Source: Bacteroides sp. ET71 (GTDB lineage Bacteria; Bacteroidota; Bacteroidia; Bacteroidales; Bacteroidaceae). Taken from it: a stretch of DNA of 64,000 bases. The stretch is from positions 62,001 through 126,000 of the forward strand of contig NZ_JAMBLS010000007.1 in NCBI RefSeq assembly GCF_023336905.1, written 5' to 3'. The notes under the pieces were generated by a model. It made no database searches and was not told the DNA's origin. It saw nothing but the letters and a program-made list of their open reading frames with translations. Positions 51,323 to 60,759 of the stretch are shown here, one piece after another (positions within the stretch are counted from its first letter, which is position 1; every line of letters begins with the position of its first letter). Both the position numbers and the translations under genes were made by a program.

Positions 51323-52212
51323 AAACTCCTGCTGTCATCCCGCCCTTGCGGCTTAATGTCATGCGCGAAGCGCGGGATTATCTGATGATTGCCTTAGGCA
51401 TGGTGCTGTATGGCATCGGATGGACACTGTTTCTGCTGCCACAAGACATCACAGCCAGTGGCGTGCCGGGCATCGCCTCTATTGTCTATTTTGCCATAGG
51501 GCTGCCCGTGCAATATGTCTACCTGGGTGTCAACGTCGTGCTGCTCATCGTATCCATCTGGCAACTGGGATGGAAATTCAGTATCAAGACAATATTTGCA
51601 GTATTTACCTTGTCGACATTCTTGGCCATTATCCAGGAAATAACCCAAGATGTACATCTGTTGGACGACCAGCCTTTCATGGCTTGTGTATTAGGAGCAT
51701 CATTTTGTGGAACGGGTATCGGCATTGCGTTTTCAAACAACGGCAGTACGGGAGGAACAGACATCATCGCTGCCGTGGTGCATAAATATCGGGACATAAC
51801 GCTGGGACAGGTGATGCGCATCATGGACTTGACCATCATTACGTCCAGTTATCTGGTATTGCACGACTGGGAAAAAGTTGTCTATGGATATGTAACCCTG
51901 TTCATCTCAAGTTTTGTATTGGACCAGGTTGTGAACAGTGCCCGGCAATCGGTACAGTTTTTCATCATCAGTGAAAAATATGAAGAAATAGGGAAACACA
52001 TCAACCAATATCCTCATCGGGGCGTGACGGTGATCAATGCATCCGGGTTCTATACAGGCCGTGAAATCAAAATGTTGTTTGTACTGGCCAAGAAACGCGA
52101 GTCGACCATCATTTTCCGCTTGATTAAAGACATCGACCCGAAAGCATTTGTATCACAAAGCGCCGTGATTGGTGTATATGGCGAAGGTTTTGACCGGATT
52201 AAAGTGAAATAG
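51319..52212 (+). CDS. YitT-family membrane protein (DUF2179 tail)
   Basis: 297 residues. About five TM helices (residues 20-190; LMIALGMVLYGIGWTLFLLPQDITASGVPG is typical of YitT) and a soluble C-terminal DUF2179 domain (QFFIISEKYEEIGKHI, GVTVINASGFYTGREIKMLF). GTGIGIAFSNNGSTGGTDIIA is a further hallmark. Function in the family is not settled; transport or membrane sensing is supposed. Coupled to the flavin reductase by a 4-bp overlap. Confidence 0.92.
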   Translation: MKTPAVIPPLRLNVMREARDYLMIALGMVLYGIGWTLFLLPQDITASGVPGIASIVYFAIGLPVQYVYLGVNVVLLIVSIWQLGWKFSIKTIFAVFTLSTFLAIIQEITQDVHLLDDQPFMACVLGASFCGTGIGIAFSNNGSTGGTDIIAAVVHKYRDITLGQVMRIMDLTIITSSYLVLHDWEKVVYGYVTLFISSFVLDQVVNSARQSVQFFIISEKYEEIGKHINQYPHRGVTVINASGFYTGREIKMLFVLAKKRESTIIFRLIKDIDPKAFVSQSAVIGVYGEGFDRIKVK

Positions 52213-52214
52213 GA

Positions 52215-52865
52215 TTATTGCCTGACGACGGGATGGAATTGTCCATCACGCCACAAGTAAGATATGGAGCGGCGGATGAACGGCTTAAGTTCTTCTGCCG
52301 CTTCGCGTTCCATATAAGATGGTGTGCCCAGACGGAAAACAAGACTGTCGCCGGTGGCGGTGAGAGTAGCATCAAGCAAGCGCAAATCGGCCTGACGGCG
52401 GACGTCACGCAGGCGATAATTGCAAGCCGAATCTGGTATGTCAAGCAAGAAATCTTCTACTTGTGGAAGGACGGGCAGGTAAGAAACCGCAGGCAGAAAA
52501 TGCCAGCGGGTGTCATAAAAGCGAATAGTACAATCGGGGGCAGGACCATAGACTGTGCTAACGGTACAAATGACTTGTGTAGAATCTGTCAATGGCAACA
52601 AGCGCATTTGCCAGGTGCTTTTAGGCGTCATTTGCAAACGGATATAATCCGGCGTCAGAGTAAGCATCTCCGATTTTCCTCCCAAGCGGTTGGTTACCAC
52701 AGCACGCATCCGGCTGTCTAGGAAATCTATGCAATCGGCTCTATTGACAGGAGTCAGCAGAGGAAGAATGGAATCGGGCATGTGGACGAACAATGTGCGG
52801 GCCTCTTGCGCTGAAGCAACTGCAAGTACAGCAAACAGGCAGAGGGTGGAAATCAGTCTTTTCAT
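52215..52865 (-). CDS. DUF3256-family secreted protein
   Basis: 216 residues. Signal peptide MKRLISTLCLFAVLAVASA, then ARTLFVHMPDSILPLLTPVNRADCIDF, which marks DUF3256, a Bacteroidales family of periplasmic proteins without known role. The remainder is beta-rich (QMRLLPLTDSTQVICTVST). It converges on the YitT gene with 2 bp between the stops. Confidence 0.88.
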   Translation of the reverse strand: MKRLISTLCLFAVLAVASAQEARTLFVHMPDSILPLLTPVNRADCIDFLDSRMRAVVTNRLGGKSEMLTLTPDYIRLQMTPKSTWQMRLLPLTDSTQVICTVSTVYGPAPDCTIRFYDTRWHFLPAVSYLPVLPQVEDFLLDIPDSACNYRLRDVRRQADLRLLDATLTATGDSLVFRLGTPSYMEREAAEELKPFIRRSISYLWRDGQFHPVVRQ

Positions 52866-52999
52866 ATCGGTTTTCTAAAAAATTGCGACGCAAAGATGGG
52901 GATAAAGTGTGAGACAAACAAGTGCGGCAAAATATTTATTTATACTTTCCTCAAATATATACTTGCCGACCAACAGGCTTTCCAATCTCCCAAACTAAA

Positions 53000-53176
53000 A
53001 GCTTCTTTAAAATTCCTTTTCCCTGTCATCCCGAGCGTTGTTCTCCCCCGCCAAACGGGAGAGGCAAAAGGGGGTATCGAGGGAGTCCACTATGCGCATG
53101 AAAAAGTATTAGGGAGATGTTTCGACTTCGCTTCGCTCTACTCAACATGACAGAAAGCGATTTTTAAACAGGCCCT
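53000..53176 (+). repeat. dispersed element, copy C with a ~37-bp insert
   Basis: Same orientation as copy B (AGCTTCTTTAAAA ... TTAAACAGGCCCT). Between CCCGAGCG and TCGAGGGA it carries an additional hairpin-like stretch (TCTCCC ... GGGAGA). It occupies most of the 334-bp gap between the DUF3256 gene and the EamA gene; the rest shows no gene. Confidence 0.85.
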
Positions 53177-53199
53177 GAATATAAACAAAAAGAGAAGAA

Positions 53200-54096
53200 T
53201 TAACGGCTACCCATATAAAGGCACAACATACCCAACAGGACCAATGCCAAATCGACAGCCTTTCCACGCAAATTCTTTTCCTGGAAAACCATCGCACCAA
53301 ACAAGAAAGAAACAATTACACTGCCCCGGCGCACCATGGAAACCACAGATACCAACGAACCGTCGAGACTGAGGGCATAGAAATAGACAAAATCAGCCGC
53401 ACTCAGAAATACGGAAATGCCCACTATACACCAGTCCCATCGAAAAGGCTGCGCAGCACGCCGCGGCCACCACAACAACAAAAGTACGGGACACATGATA
53501 AAAACCTGATAGACATTGTACCAGGCTTGTACGGCCATAGGCTCCAAACGCGAAGTCAGGAATTTATCATACAATCCGCTGACCGCACCCAAAACAGCAG
53601 CCAATACAATGCAAGCTATCCAGCGGTTATGACGGAAATCAATGCCTTCTTTCCGCCCTGAACGGCTCAACAGGAAAAAAGACACGATAGCTAACGTCAC
53701 ACCGGCCCATTGCCAGGCGTTCAGACGTTCGCCAAATACCAGCATGGCTCCAATCAATACCATCACAGGACGTGTGGCATTGATAGGCCCCACGAGCGTC
53801 AAAGGCAAATGTTTCATTCCTAAATAACCGAAGAACCATGAGCCCAAGACTATAAATGCTTTGAGTAAAATAAGCAGATGCCCTTCATATCCCACACGAG
53901 GCACGTGAAACAGCGTGCCTTCCAACGTTTCCGGCCAACCCAATGATGCAATGATGAATGGGACAAATACCAAACTGCAAAACAAAGTGTTGAGAAACAA
54001 CACCGGCAACACTGCATTGTCATGCAATGATTTCTTCTTAAAAACATCGTAAAAGCCCAACAGGGCGGCAGACAGAAAGGCAAGAAGCAACCACAT
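53200..54096 (-). CDS. EamA/DMT-family transporter
   Basis: 298 residues with ten hydrophobic helices in two EamA halves. PINATRPVMVLIGAMLVFGERLNAWQWAG closes the first half and VVSMVRRGSVIVSFLFGAMVFQEK the second, both typical. Drug/metabolite exporter family; the substrate is not visible. Start at 54096 gives MWLLLAFLSAALLGFYDVF, the expected first helix. Confidence 0.92.
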   Translation of the reverse strand: MWLLLAFLSAALLGFYDVFKKKSLHDNAVLPVLFLNTLFCSLVFVPFIIASLGWPETLEGTLFHVPRVGYEGHLLILLKAFIVLGSWFFGYLGMKHLPLTLVGPINATRPVMVLIGAMLVFGERLNAWQWAGVTLAIVSFFLLSRSGRKEGIDFRHNRWIACIVLAAVLGAVSGLYDKFLTSRLEPMAVQAWYNVYQVFIMCPVLLLLWWPRRAAQPFRWDWCIVGISVFLSAADFVYFYALSLDGSLVSVVSMVRRGSVIVSFLFGAMVFQEKNLRGKAVDLALVLLGMLCLYMGSR

Positions 54097-54188
54097 AAAA
54101 AAACAAAAGATTCAATTGGGGAATATAACGTAGCTATTATCACATGAAGGACAACGGAAAGACTCTACTTAGTATCTGTACACTTCAT

Positions 54189-54944
54189 TCAGTATGAAAG
54201 AAACAGACTTTCGGGATAGGTAATATCCGCTAAGAACAAAGCTTGTGCCGGAGCAGAGGTGCCGGCCCTACAGCGGTCTTTCACCTCGATAATATGCCGG
54301 AAACCTTCGACTGTCAATTTTCCTCGCCCTACATCCAGCAGGGTTCCTACAATGGCTCGCACCATGTTGCGCAAGAAACGGTCGGCCCGAATGGTGAAAA
54401 CCCACGTCACAGCGTCTAACCGGGTCCACTGAGCTTCCGTGACATGGCAAATGTTCGTTTTCACATCTGTATGTAATTTACTGAAACTGGTAAAATCCAG
54501 ATATTCCATCAAAACAGTTGCTGCCCGGTTCATTTCATGAAAATCCGGTTCGTGAAATAGCCTCAAATGATACTGCTGCCGAAAGGGGTCTTTGGCGGTA
54601 GTGACATAATAACGATACATTCGGGATGTGGCACTGAAGCGTGCATGGGCTTCCGGCCTTACAGGACGCAAAGCATGTATGGCAATATCAGGAGGCAACA
54701 AACGATTCAGCTTATCTACCATCAGCGCACAATCCAACGTTTGTTCGGCATCAAAGTGTGCCACCATAAGCGCTGCATGTACTCCTGCGTCTGTTCGCCC
54801 TGCACCTGTCACATCGGTCTCTCGACGCAACAAAATGGAAAGGGCACGTTCCAGACATGCCTGAACGCTTTCCCCATTGGGCTGTACCTGCCACCCGTGA
54901 TAGTTGGCTCCGTCGTATGAAAGATAAATGAAATATCGTTGCAC
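54189..54944 (-). CDS. truA: tRNA pseudouridine synthase A
   Basis: 251 residues. Makes pseudouridine at positions 38-40 of tRNAs. Catalytic Asp in [11 protein letters not shown] near residue 52; opening [19 protein letters not shown] and the C-terminal [21 protein letters not shown] are family signatures. The -7 box TACCTTTG (54981-54988, minus) precedes it by 36 bp. Confidence 0.96.
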   Translation of the reverse strand: MQRYFIYLSYDGANYHGWQVQPNGESVQACLERALSILLRRETDVTGAGRTDAGVHAALMVAHFDAEQTLDCALMVDKLNRLLPPDIAIHALRPVRPEAHARFSATSRMYRYYVTTAKDPFRQQYHLRLFHEPDFHEMNRAATVLMEYLDFTSFSKLHTDVKTNICHVTEAQWTRLDAVTWVFTIRADRFLRNMVRAIVGTLLDVGRGKLTVEGFRHIIEVKDRCRAGTSAPAQALFLADITYPESLFLSY

Positions 54945-54980
54945 GTTCTTTATCGGTCTGTTGTTTCAAAAATCCGGATG

Positions 54981-55040
54981 CAAAGGTACGGAAAAAACTG
55001 GAAAAAGAGTTTCACACCTGCCTGGGGTGTTGTATCTTTG
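54981..55040. promoter_or_regulatory. divergent promoters, truA and DUF5715 gene
   Basis: Minus-strand TACCTTTG at 54981-54988 serves truA; plus-strand TATCTTTG at 55033-55040 serves the DUF5715 gene, 53 bp before its ATG. Confidence 0.6.
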
Positions 55041-55093
55041 CATGATTTTTCGCCCACAAGGCTGTTAATGTTCATCCACTAACTATTATAACT

Positions 55094-55780
55094 ATGTATA
55101 ACAAAATTCGTATATTCCCTCTCTTTTTCACTGTTTGTTTATGCGGTGTATTTGCCTTCGCTGGCTGCAAAAGAAAAGAAGATTTGACTATGAAAATGAA
55201 TCAACCGCACAACATTCACGGCGTATCCAATTTTGGACGTACCTTCGGTGACCGTAACGACCGCCAACTGGCCATAGCCCAAACCATCGGCATAGCTCCC
55301 ATTGCTTCACGGGAGGCAGCGGAAAAGATGACGGATAAACTCACTTTTATAGACGATAATGAACGTTATTCCATCGATTCGCTGACTCATTCTATCCCCT
55401 ACCTCATTCCCGGTGCAGCCACGTTGCTGGACACCATCGGACAAAACTTTCTCGATTCACTGGCCTGCAAGGGTCTTAACCCCAACCGCATCATAGTTAC
55501 TTCTGTCCTCCGCACACAAAATGACGTAAAACGGTTGCGCCGGCGCAACACCAATGCGACAATCAATTCCACGCACGCTTATGGCACTACGTTTGACATC
55601 AGTTGGAAACGTTTTGAAAAGGTGGAAGATCCCGATGGCCGTCCTTTGCAAGATGTTGGTGCTGACACTTTGAAATTAGTCTTAGCCGAAGTGCTTCGCG
55701 ATTTAAAGCAGGCTGGGAGATGTTACGTAAAATACGAAATCCGCCAAGCCTGCTTCCATATTACTACTCGCGTAAAGTAG
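55094..55780 (+). CDS. DUF5715-family lipoprotein, peptidase M15-like
   Basis: 228 residues. Lipoprotein signal with FAFAGC (Cys 25). The C-terminal half carries STHAYGTTFDISW near residue 158 (S-x-H-x(6)-D, the zinc ligands of M15/VanY-type DD-carboxypeptidases) and near the end EIRQACFHIT with a third His. I infer a peptidoglycan-cleaving or -binding envelope protein; activity is unproven because the usual E-x-x-H spacing is altered. The end overlaps the convergent nnr gene by 17 bp. Confidence 0.78.
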   Translation: MYNKIRIFPLFFTVCLCGVFAFAGCKRKEDLTMKMNQPHNIHGVSNFGRTFGDRNDRQLAIAQTIGIAPIASREAAEKMTDKLTFIDDNERYSIDSLTHSIPYLIPGAATLLDTIGQNFLDSLACKGLNPNRIIVTSVLRTQNDVKRLRRRNTNATINSTHAYGTTFDISWKRFEKVEDPDGRPLQDVGADTLKLVLAEVLRDLKQAGRCYVKYEIRQACFHITTRVK

Positions 55781-57287
55781 CCAGTTCTTTCCATGCCTGA
55801 GGTAAATGGGCTATAATGTCACCGGCCGTCATGCCGATTTGCCCCAATTCTTCGGCTGCCAAGTCTCCGGCACGCCCATGCACGCAGACACCTAATGCAG
55901 CCGCATCGCCGGGTGCATAGCCTTGTGCCAACAAAGCCAAAAGGATGCCTGTCAGCACATCACCACTCCCTCCCGTTGCCATGCCAGGATTGCCTGTCGT
56001 GTTGAAACGGCATGTTCCATCGGGTGCAATGACAATTGTATAGGCCCCTTTCAGTACAATGTGCACATCGGCGTTGCGGGCCAGCTCACGTGCACGTTCC
56101 AAACGTTCGAATGAATTTCGACATTTGCCTACCAGTCTCTCTAATTCCACTGGATGCGGGGTCAGAATACTGCCCTTGGGCAACCGAGACAACAGAGCCC
56201 GGTTTTCACCCAAAATATTCAAAGCATCGGCATCCAATACCATAGGTGTCTCGCTCGTTTCAATCTGTTCTGCCAAAGCATTCACCGTATCGGGCAAGCG
56301 GCCTAATCCCGGCCCTATGGCTACCGCCTGATAGTCATTGGTATCAGTGGCCGTTGCAAAACAGATATCGCTTAAGTCTATTTCCGTCATGGCTTCAGGG
56401 ACAGCCGTTTGAAGAAGTGTATTGTTGCAGAAAGGCACGTGTACAGTCAGTAAGCCCACCCCAGAACGCAGACAGGCACGTGCAGCCAATACCGATGCTC
56501 CGCCCATGCCTTGCGAACCTGCAATGAGCAAGGCACGGCCAAAATGTCCTTTATGTGCAAATTTATCGCGCGGCTTTAATAACATGGCTACATCCGCCGG
56601 TTCTGTCATCGAGTAATCTGTCGGCATCTGGGCTATGGCATCCCGGCTCAAACCGATATCCAACAAACGCCATTCGCCCACGTAGGGTTCATTTTCGGAG
56701 AAGAGGAAAGAAAGTTTCGGGAGTTGCAAACTAAGAGTAAGGTCTGCATGCACAATGCCCGACGGTGCATTATAAGAATTATCCTCGCCCATCAGCCCCG
56801 AAGGGATATCGATAGCCACGACTTGTGCCGGCGAAGCATTGATAAACTTCACAACGGCGGCGAACCCACCGGTCAACGGTTTGTTGAGACCGCTGCCGAA
56901 GAGTCCGTCGATAATTACGTCTTCGGCTGTCAGTTTCGGGAAGACGAACTGTGAGGTGATTACATGAAAGTTGGCATCAGGCAATGCAGCCAACCGTTCC
57001 ATATTAGTAGCACAATCAGGCGAAAGACCACCTTTTGTATTGAACAAGAAAGTTTCTACCCGATAGCCTTTTTCTGCCAACAAACGGGCTACGGCCAATG
57101 CGTCTCCGCCATTATTTCCAGGCCCGGCAAATACTGTGAAGCTGGTCTCTTTACTCCACCGCCCGGCAATGGCTGATGCCAAAGCACGGGCGGCACGTTC
57201 CATCAAGTCGATGGAAGCAATAGGTTCATTTTCTATGGTGTAAGCATCAAGCTGTTTGATGCTGGCAGTAGGAAATATTTTCATCAT
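55764..57287 (-). CDS. nnr: bifunctional NAD(P)H-hydrate epimerase/dehydratase
   Basis: 507 residues, two domains. The N-terminal YjeF_N epimerase (residues ~1-215; FAGPGNNGGDALAVARLL, VDGLFGSGLNKPL) converts R to S hydrate; the C-terminal ribokinase-like dehydratase (~225-500; GHFGRALLIAGSQGMGGASVLA, VAIGPGLGR, LTPHPVELERL, NTTGNPGMATGGSGDVLTG) uses ATP or ADP to restore NAD(P)H. Both halves look complete. -7 like TACTTTTG at 57312-57319 (minus). Start at the first of two adjacent ATGs. Confidence 0.95.
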   Translation of the reverse strand: MMKIFPTASIKQLDAYTIENEPIASIDLMERAARALASAIAGRWSKETSFTVFAGPGNNGGDALAVARLLAEKGYRVETFLFNTKGGLSPDCATNMERLAALPDANFHVITSQFVFPKLTAEDVIIDGLFGSGLNKPLTGGFAAVVKFINASPAQVVAIDIPSGLMGEDNSYNAPSGIVHADLTLSLQLPKLSFLFSENEPYVGEWRLLDIGLSRDAIAQMPTDYSMTEPADVAMLLKPRDKFAHKGHFGRALLIAGSQGMGGASVLAARACLRSGVGLLTVHVPFCNNTLLQTAVPEAMTEIDLSDICFATATDTNDYQAVAIGPGLGRLPDTVNALAEQIETSETPMVLDADALNILGENRALLSRLPKGSILTPHPVELERLVGKCRNSFERLERARELARNADVHIVLKGAYTIVIAPDGTCRFNTTGNPGMATGGSGDVLTGILLALLAQGYAPGDAAALGVCVHGRAGDLAAEELGQIGMTAGDIIAHLPQAWKELATLRE

Positions 57288-57381
57288 GCGCTTTTACTTT
57301 TAAATACGCAACAAAAGTACGAATTTAGTTGCAAAAGCGTGTCGTCTATGAACAGCTTTCCTACTATATTATATTACTTGA

Positions 57382-58764
57382 TTACTTACCCCAGGCATTC
57401 TTGCGGCTTTTGCCCATTGAGAAAGACAGGCCCAGGTAGGCATTGACACTGCGCGAGTTCTCCCCCAAATACATATAGTCCGTACCTACCATCAGAGGTC
57501 CCAGCTTGATGCCAAAGCCGAAAGATTTACCGGCAGTCTGCAACATGGAATAGCTGAGAGCCAGATTGAGGGCGCGGGCCGGACGGAAGTTGGCCGAGAA
57601 GGTCAGTTCGCTCAACGTATTGACCTGCCCCCAACGAGTTGTGGAAAGGATACCGGCAGAGAGCTTGTCATTGAAGAAAGAATATTCGCCACCCAGCACC
57701 AACGTAGTCGGCAGACGGGTTGTACGGGCTTTCTTCTCACCATCTTCCTGCATCTGAAGGAGGTCGAGGTCAATGACATCGCCACCCGATACACGGTCGA
57801 TGAAGTCGCCTACATTGTTGGCATCGTAATGTTCATTGGTGCTGGCTTGGATAACGTTGGACGAGCTCTTGCTCCACTTGATAAAGCCTAAATCCAATAC
57901 TGCAGCCGAGAGAGTCAGATTGTCCAGCAGACGATAAGTGGCACCCAAGTCGATACCTGCACCGTAACCGCTGATGCCGAAGTTATTGTACTCTACATCG
58001 TCTACATAGCCATCCTCAGAGATGAGGTCGAGCCCTTCTACATTTCCTTCTGCCCGGGCATCAATATTGATATCTGCCGAAGCATCGGGATTCAGATAGT
58101 CATCAGAATCATATAGGTTATTAGAAGAAATATTGACATTATTAATACTCAAATTCAAGTTGCCGGCACCCAGCAGGAAGTTGAACTTACCTCCCACAGT
58201 CAAGCGGTCGCCGATGGGGCGTGCATAGCCTACGCCTACTTCTACATAGGCATTTACAGCCAGTTCTTGTTCGCTGAACTGGAAGTGCTGGTTGTTCCAA
58301 TCAGTGAGGTCATCACCCGGCATGTCGCGCAGGAAGTCGAACAAGCCGCGGGGGAATGCTCCCTCTACGTCGGTGCGCAAACCAATGTTGAACGACCAGA
58401 AAGCGTTCTTCCGATAGAATCCGAAGGAGATAATGTCCGTGTTTAGAGAGATGGAAGCCTTGTTCATGTCCTTCAAGTTCTTGTTGAACGAAGGAGAATC
58501 CCAGAAATCATCTCCGGCGTCGAACATGTCGATGAAGTCCTGCGTACCCAGTGAATTGGTGTAAGCCGAAGCGTTGAACATACCCAGAGCCGGCACATTG
58601 ACGTAGCCGCGCGAAGGCAGGTTGGCAGGGTTGAGCTGCAATTTGCCGGCACCATCCATAAAATAGGACGTGCGCAGGAATTGTGCCTGTCCGGCCACGG
58701 GAACGAGTAACAATGCCAACGTCCAGGCTACATGTTTAAGACTTGTGTGCATCTTTTTTCTCAT
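57382..58764 (-). CDS. DUF5723-family outer-membrane barrel protein
   Basis: 460 residues. Signal peptide (HVAWTLALLLVPVAGQA), then FLRTSYFMDGAGKLQLNPANLPSRGYVNVP, typical of DUF5723, a Bacteroidetes family predicted to form a barrel in the outer membrane. Multiple beta strands follow, an Asp/Asn-rich insert near residues 215-260, and a C-terminal MGTDYMYLGENSRSVNAYLGLSFSMGK-like end, split here by short residues. Function unknown. ATGs at 58770, 58764 and 58752 are in frame; 58764 opens the basic signal start MRKKMH. Confidence 0.8.
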   Translation of the reverse strand: MRKKMHTSLKHVAWTLALLLVPVAGQAQFLRTSYFMDGAGKLQLNPANLPSRGYVNVPALGMFNASAYTNSLGTQDFIDMFDAGDDFWDSPSFNKNLKDMNKASISLNTDIISFGFYRKNAFWSFNIGLRTDVEGAFPRGLFDFLRDMPGDDLTDWNNQHFQFSEQELAVNAYVEVGVGYARPIGDRLTVGGKFNFLLGAGNLNLSINNVNISSNNLYDSDDYLNPDASADINIDARAEGNVEGLDLISEDGYVDDVEYNNFGISGYGAGIDLGATYRLLDNLTLSAAVLDLGFIKWSKSSSNVIQASTNEHYDANNVGDFIDRVSGGDVIDLDLLQMQEDGEKKARTTRLPTTLVLGGEYSFFNDKLSAGILSTTRWGQVNTLSELTFSANFRPARALNLALSYSMLQTAGKSFGFGIKLGPLMVGTDYMYLGENSRSVNAYLGLSFSMGKSRKNAWGK

Positions 58765-58883
58765 AATCATTACTTGTGTTTGGTTGCCTATGGCTTCCTC
58801 CTTCGGCATAAAACAATAACATAACAGACGCAGAAGCCCGCAGGAAATGGGAGTTCCAGCGACGCCCATAATCTTAACGAATG

Positions 58884-58891
58884 CAAAGATA
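58884..58891 (-). promoter_or_regulatory. -7 box of the DUF5723 gene
   Basis: Minus-strand TATCTTTG, about 120 bp before the start codon, giving a long leader. Confidence 0.5.
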
Positions 58892-58965
58892 CGTGTTTCT
58901 CTGCAAAAAGAAGAACAATTATGCGGAAATGTTGAAAATAAAAAGAGAAATAAAGGCAAAAGAAA

Positions 58966-58993
58966 AGCCAACCGGCCTGAAGGCCGGTTGGCT
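58966..58993 (-). terminator. terminator after the outer-membrane protein gene
   Basis: Perfect 12-bp stem AGCCAACCGGCC / GGCCGGTTGGCT with a 4-base loop, followed on the minus strand by TTTCTTTTGCC. It separates the 59026-60759 unit from the DUF5723 gene. Confidence 0.9.
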
Positions 58994-59025
58994 GATTGTT
59001 TCTGTTGGTAATACGTTTGTTTGGA

Positions 59026-59745
59026 TTAGAAATTATAGCCAAATCTCACAGAAGTAGTTGCGATCTTGCAATCTTCTGTAATTTCGTTGAAGTCTGTACC
59101 ATAATTTACGCCAAAGTGAAGAGCCTTGTAGTCAAAACCTACACCAATGTGCCAACCGGCCTGGAAACGTTTCCAAGCTTCTGTTTTATATGAATCGCCA
59201 TACTCATCTTCTATTGTTTCATCTTTAAACAGATTCATATCAATCAACTCTTTACCATCATATTCAGCCTTCAATTTTCCAGTCATATTAATACGGAAAT
59301 CAAAACCAAAATTCGGGGCAATAGCGAAATCATCGTTAATATTGATTCTATACGCCAAACTAACAGGAATATTTAAAGAGAACATGTTAACCTTAAAATC
59401 AAGTCCTTCGATATCAGCTTTAGAATGTCTATATTGCAAAGCACCACCTACTTCCAAATAAAGAGGAACTTTCTGTGTCAAGCCAATACCTCTTAAATAA
59501 CCAATCTCAAAGCTCCCTTTCAATTTCCGAATATCATCTAAATCACCTAAATCATCTCCATCAAGGCCATCTACTTTCAACGTAGAAGGCAAATAACTCA
59601 CATACACGCGGTTGTACCCATCGGTATTCACAGTCGTCCAAATGCTGCTACCAGAAGCAGAAGAACCAGAATTTGCGAACTGCGCAGAAGCAGTACCTGC
59701 CAAGCCAACGAAGGCCAGAACCAACAAAGCTTTCAATGTTTTCAT
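59026..59745 (-). CDS. outer-membrane beta-barrel protein
   Basis: 239 residues. Signal peptide MKTLKALLVLAFVGLAGTASA. The remainder is rich in alternating hydrophobic strands (FEIGYLRGIGLTQKVPLYLEVG, NMFSLNIPVSLAYRININDD, FAIAPNFGFDFRINMTG) and ends in TSVRFGYNF with the terminal Phe of outer-membrane proteins. Small OmpA/OmpW-like barrel; function unknown. It follows the beta-propeller gene after 39 bp. Confidence 0.85.
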   Translation of the reverse strand: MKTLKALLVLAFVGLAGTASAQFANSGSSASGSSIWTTVNTDGYNRVYVSYLPSTLKVDGLDGDDLGDLDDIRKLKGSFEIGYLRGIGLTQKVPLYLEVGGALQYRHSKADIEGLDFKVNMFSLNIPVSLAYRININDDFAIAPNFGFDFRINMTGKLKAEYDGKELIDMNLFKDETIEDEYGDSYKTEAWKRFQAGWHIGVGFDYKALHFGVNYGTDFNEITEDCKIATTSVRFGYNF

Positions 59746-59784
59746 AACTTGTAAAATTAAATGGTTAATAAAACTATTAATGAA

Positions 59785-60759
59785 TCAATAATTGAATGTC
59801 ATTTTCCAGACGTTTGCCACTCCCGTAGCGCTGCCGCGCTGAGAGATGAAGTAGATGTATTTTCCGTCCTGGCTCCACACGGGGCTGAGGTCGTCGGCCG
59901 CGTGGTAGGTCAGTTGCGTCATCTCCGTGCCGTCCAAGCGGGCGACGTAGAGGTCGGTATTCAGGTAGTTGATGTTCCCGCTGACAATGCGGCTGCTGCC
60001 CACAAAGAGCACCCAGCGGCCGTCGGGCGAAACGATGGGGGAAGTGAAGCTGCGCTCGGCGTCGGAGATAATACATTCTTCGGTACCTGTGACGTAATTG
60101 ATTTTCCACAACTCGCTAAGCCCGGCAGCGTTGATGCGCGAACAGATAAAGGCGGTCTCGTTGCGCAAGGGGCAGGGATTCATGCCGTTGCTGTATGTGG
60201 ACAGGAAATTGTTGCTGACGTCGTAGCTCCAGATGCTGACGTTTTTCGCTTCGAGGCGTGCGAAGAAAATCTGTTTCATGTCCGACGAATAGACGGGCGA
60301 ATAGTCTTGCGCGCCGTTGGTGATTTGGCGGCAGACGTAGCCTTTGCGGGCATCGGTGCGGAATATCTGGTTGGTTTTGCCGCGCGTCTCCGAAAAGCAG
60401 AGATAGCGGCCGTCGGGCGAAAAGGTGAAGTCGACCACGGCCGTGCGGTTGGTGCGTTGCGTGGAGCCGCCCTGTTTGTTCAGGTCTTTAATGAAAATGT
60501 TGGTTGTATTGTTCCGGGCAGACAGGTAAGCGATGTAGTCTCCACCCGGCGTGATATCGAGAATACGGTTCGAGAACCAGTCTATATGACCCTTGGTCCG
60601 CTTGACTTGCGGCAGGCAGACACAATCGGCATCGGTCGTAATACGTATGAAGTCATTCCCGGATTCTTCCGGCACAGCCACGACTGAATAATCAACCTGC
60701 TGTGCAGACATGGTGACAACAAAGGTTAAGCTCAAAGCTGCGGCCAGCCATCTTTTCAT
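59785..60759 (-). CDS. TolB-like beta-propeller periplasmic protein
   Basis: 324 residues. Signal peptide (RWLAAALSLTFVVTMSA). WD40-like PD40 repeats are clear: FTFSPDGRYLCFSETRG, SPVYSSDMKQIFFAR, SPIVSPDGRWVLFVGSS, SPVWSQDGKYIYFISQRG, each about 45 residues apart. Such propellers bind protein or peptidoglycan partners in the periplasm. Probably co-transcribed with the barrel protein downstream. An ATG four codons upstream (60771) is possible. Confidence 0.85.
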   Translation of the reverse strand: MKRWLAAALSLTFVVTMSAQQVDYSVVAVPEESGNDFIRITTDADCVCLPQVKRTKGHIDWFSNRILDITPGGDYIAYLSARNNTTNIFIKDLNKQGGSTQRTNRTAVVDFTFSPDGRYLCFSETRGKTNQIFRTDARKGYVCRQITNGAQDYSPVYSSDMKQIFFARLEAKNVSIWSYDVSNNFLSTYSNGMNPCPLRNETAFICSRINAAGLSELWKINYVTGTEECIISDAERSFTSPIVSPDGRWVLFVGSSRIVSGNINYLNTDLYVARLDGTEMTQLTYHAADDLSPVWSQDGKYIYFISQRGSATGVANVWKMTFNY

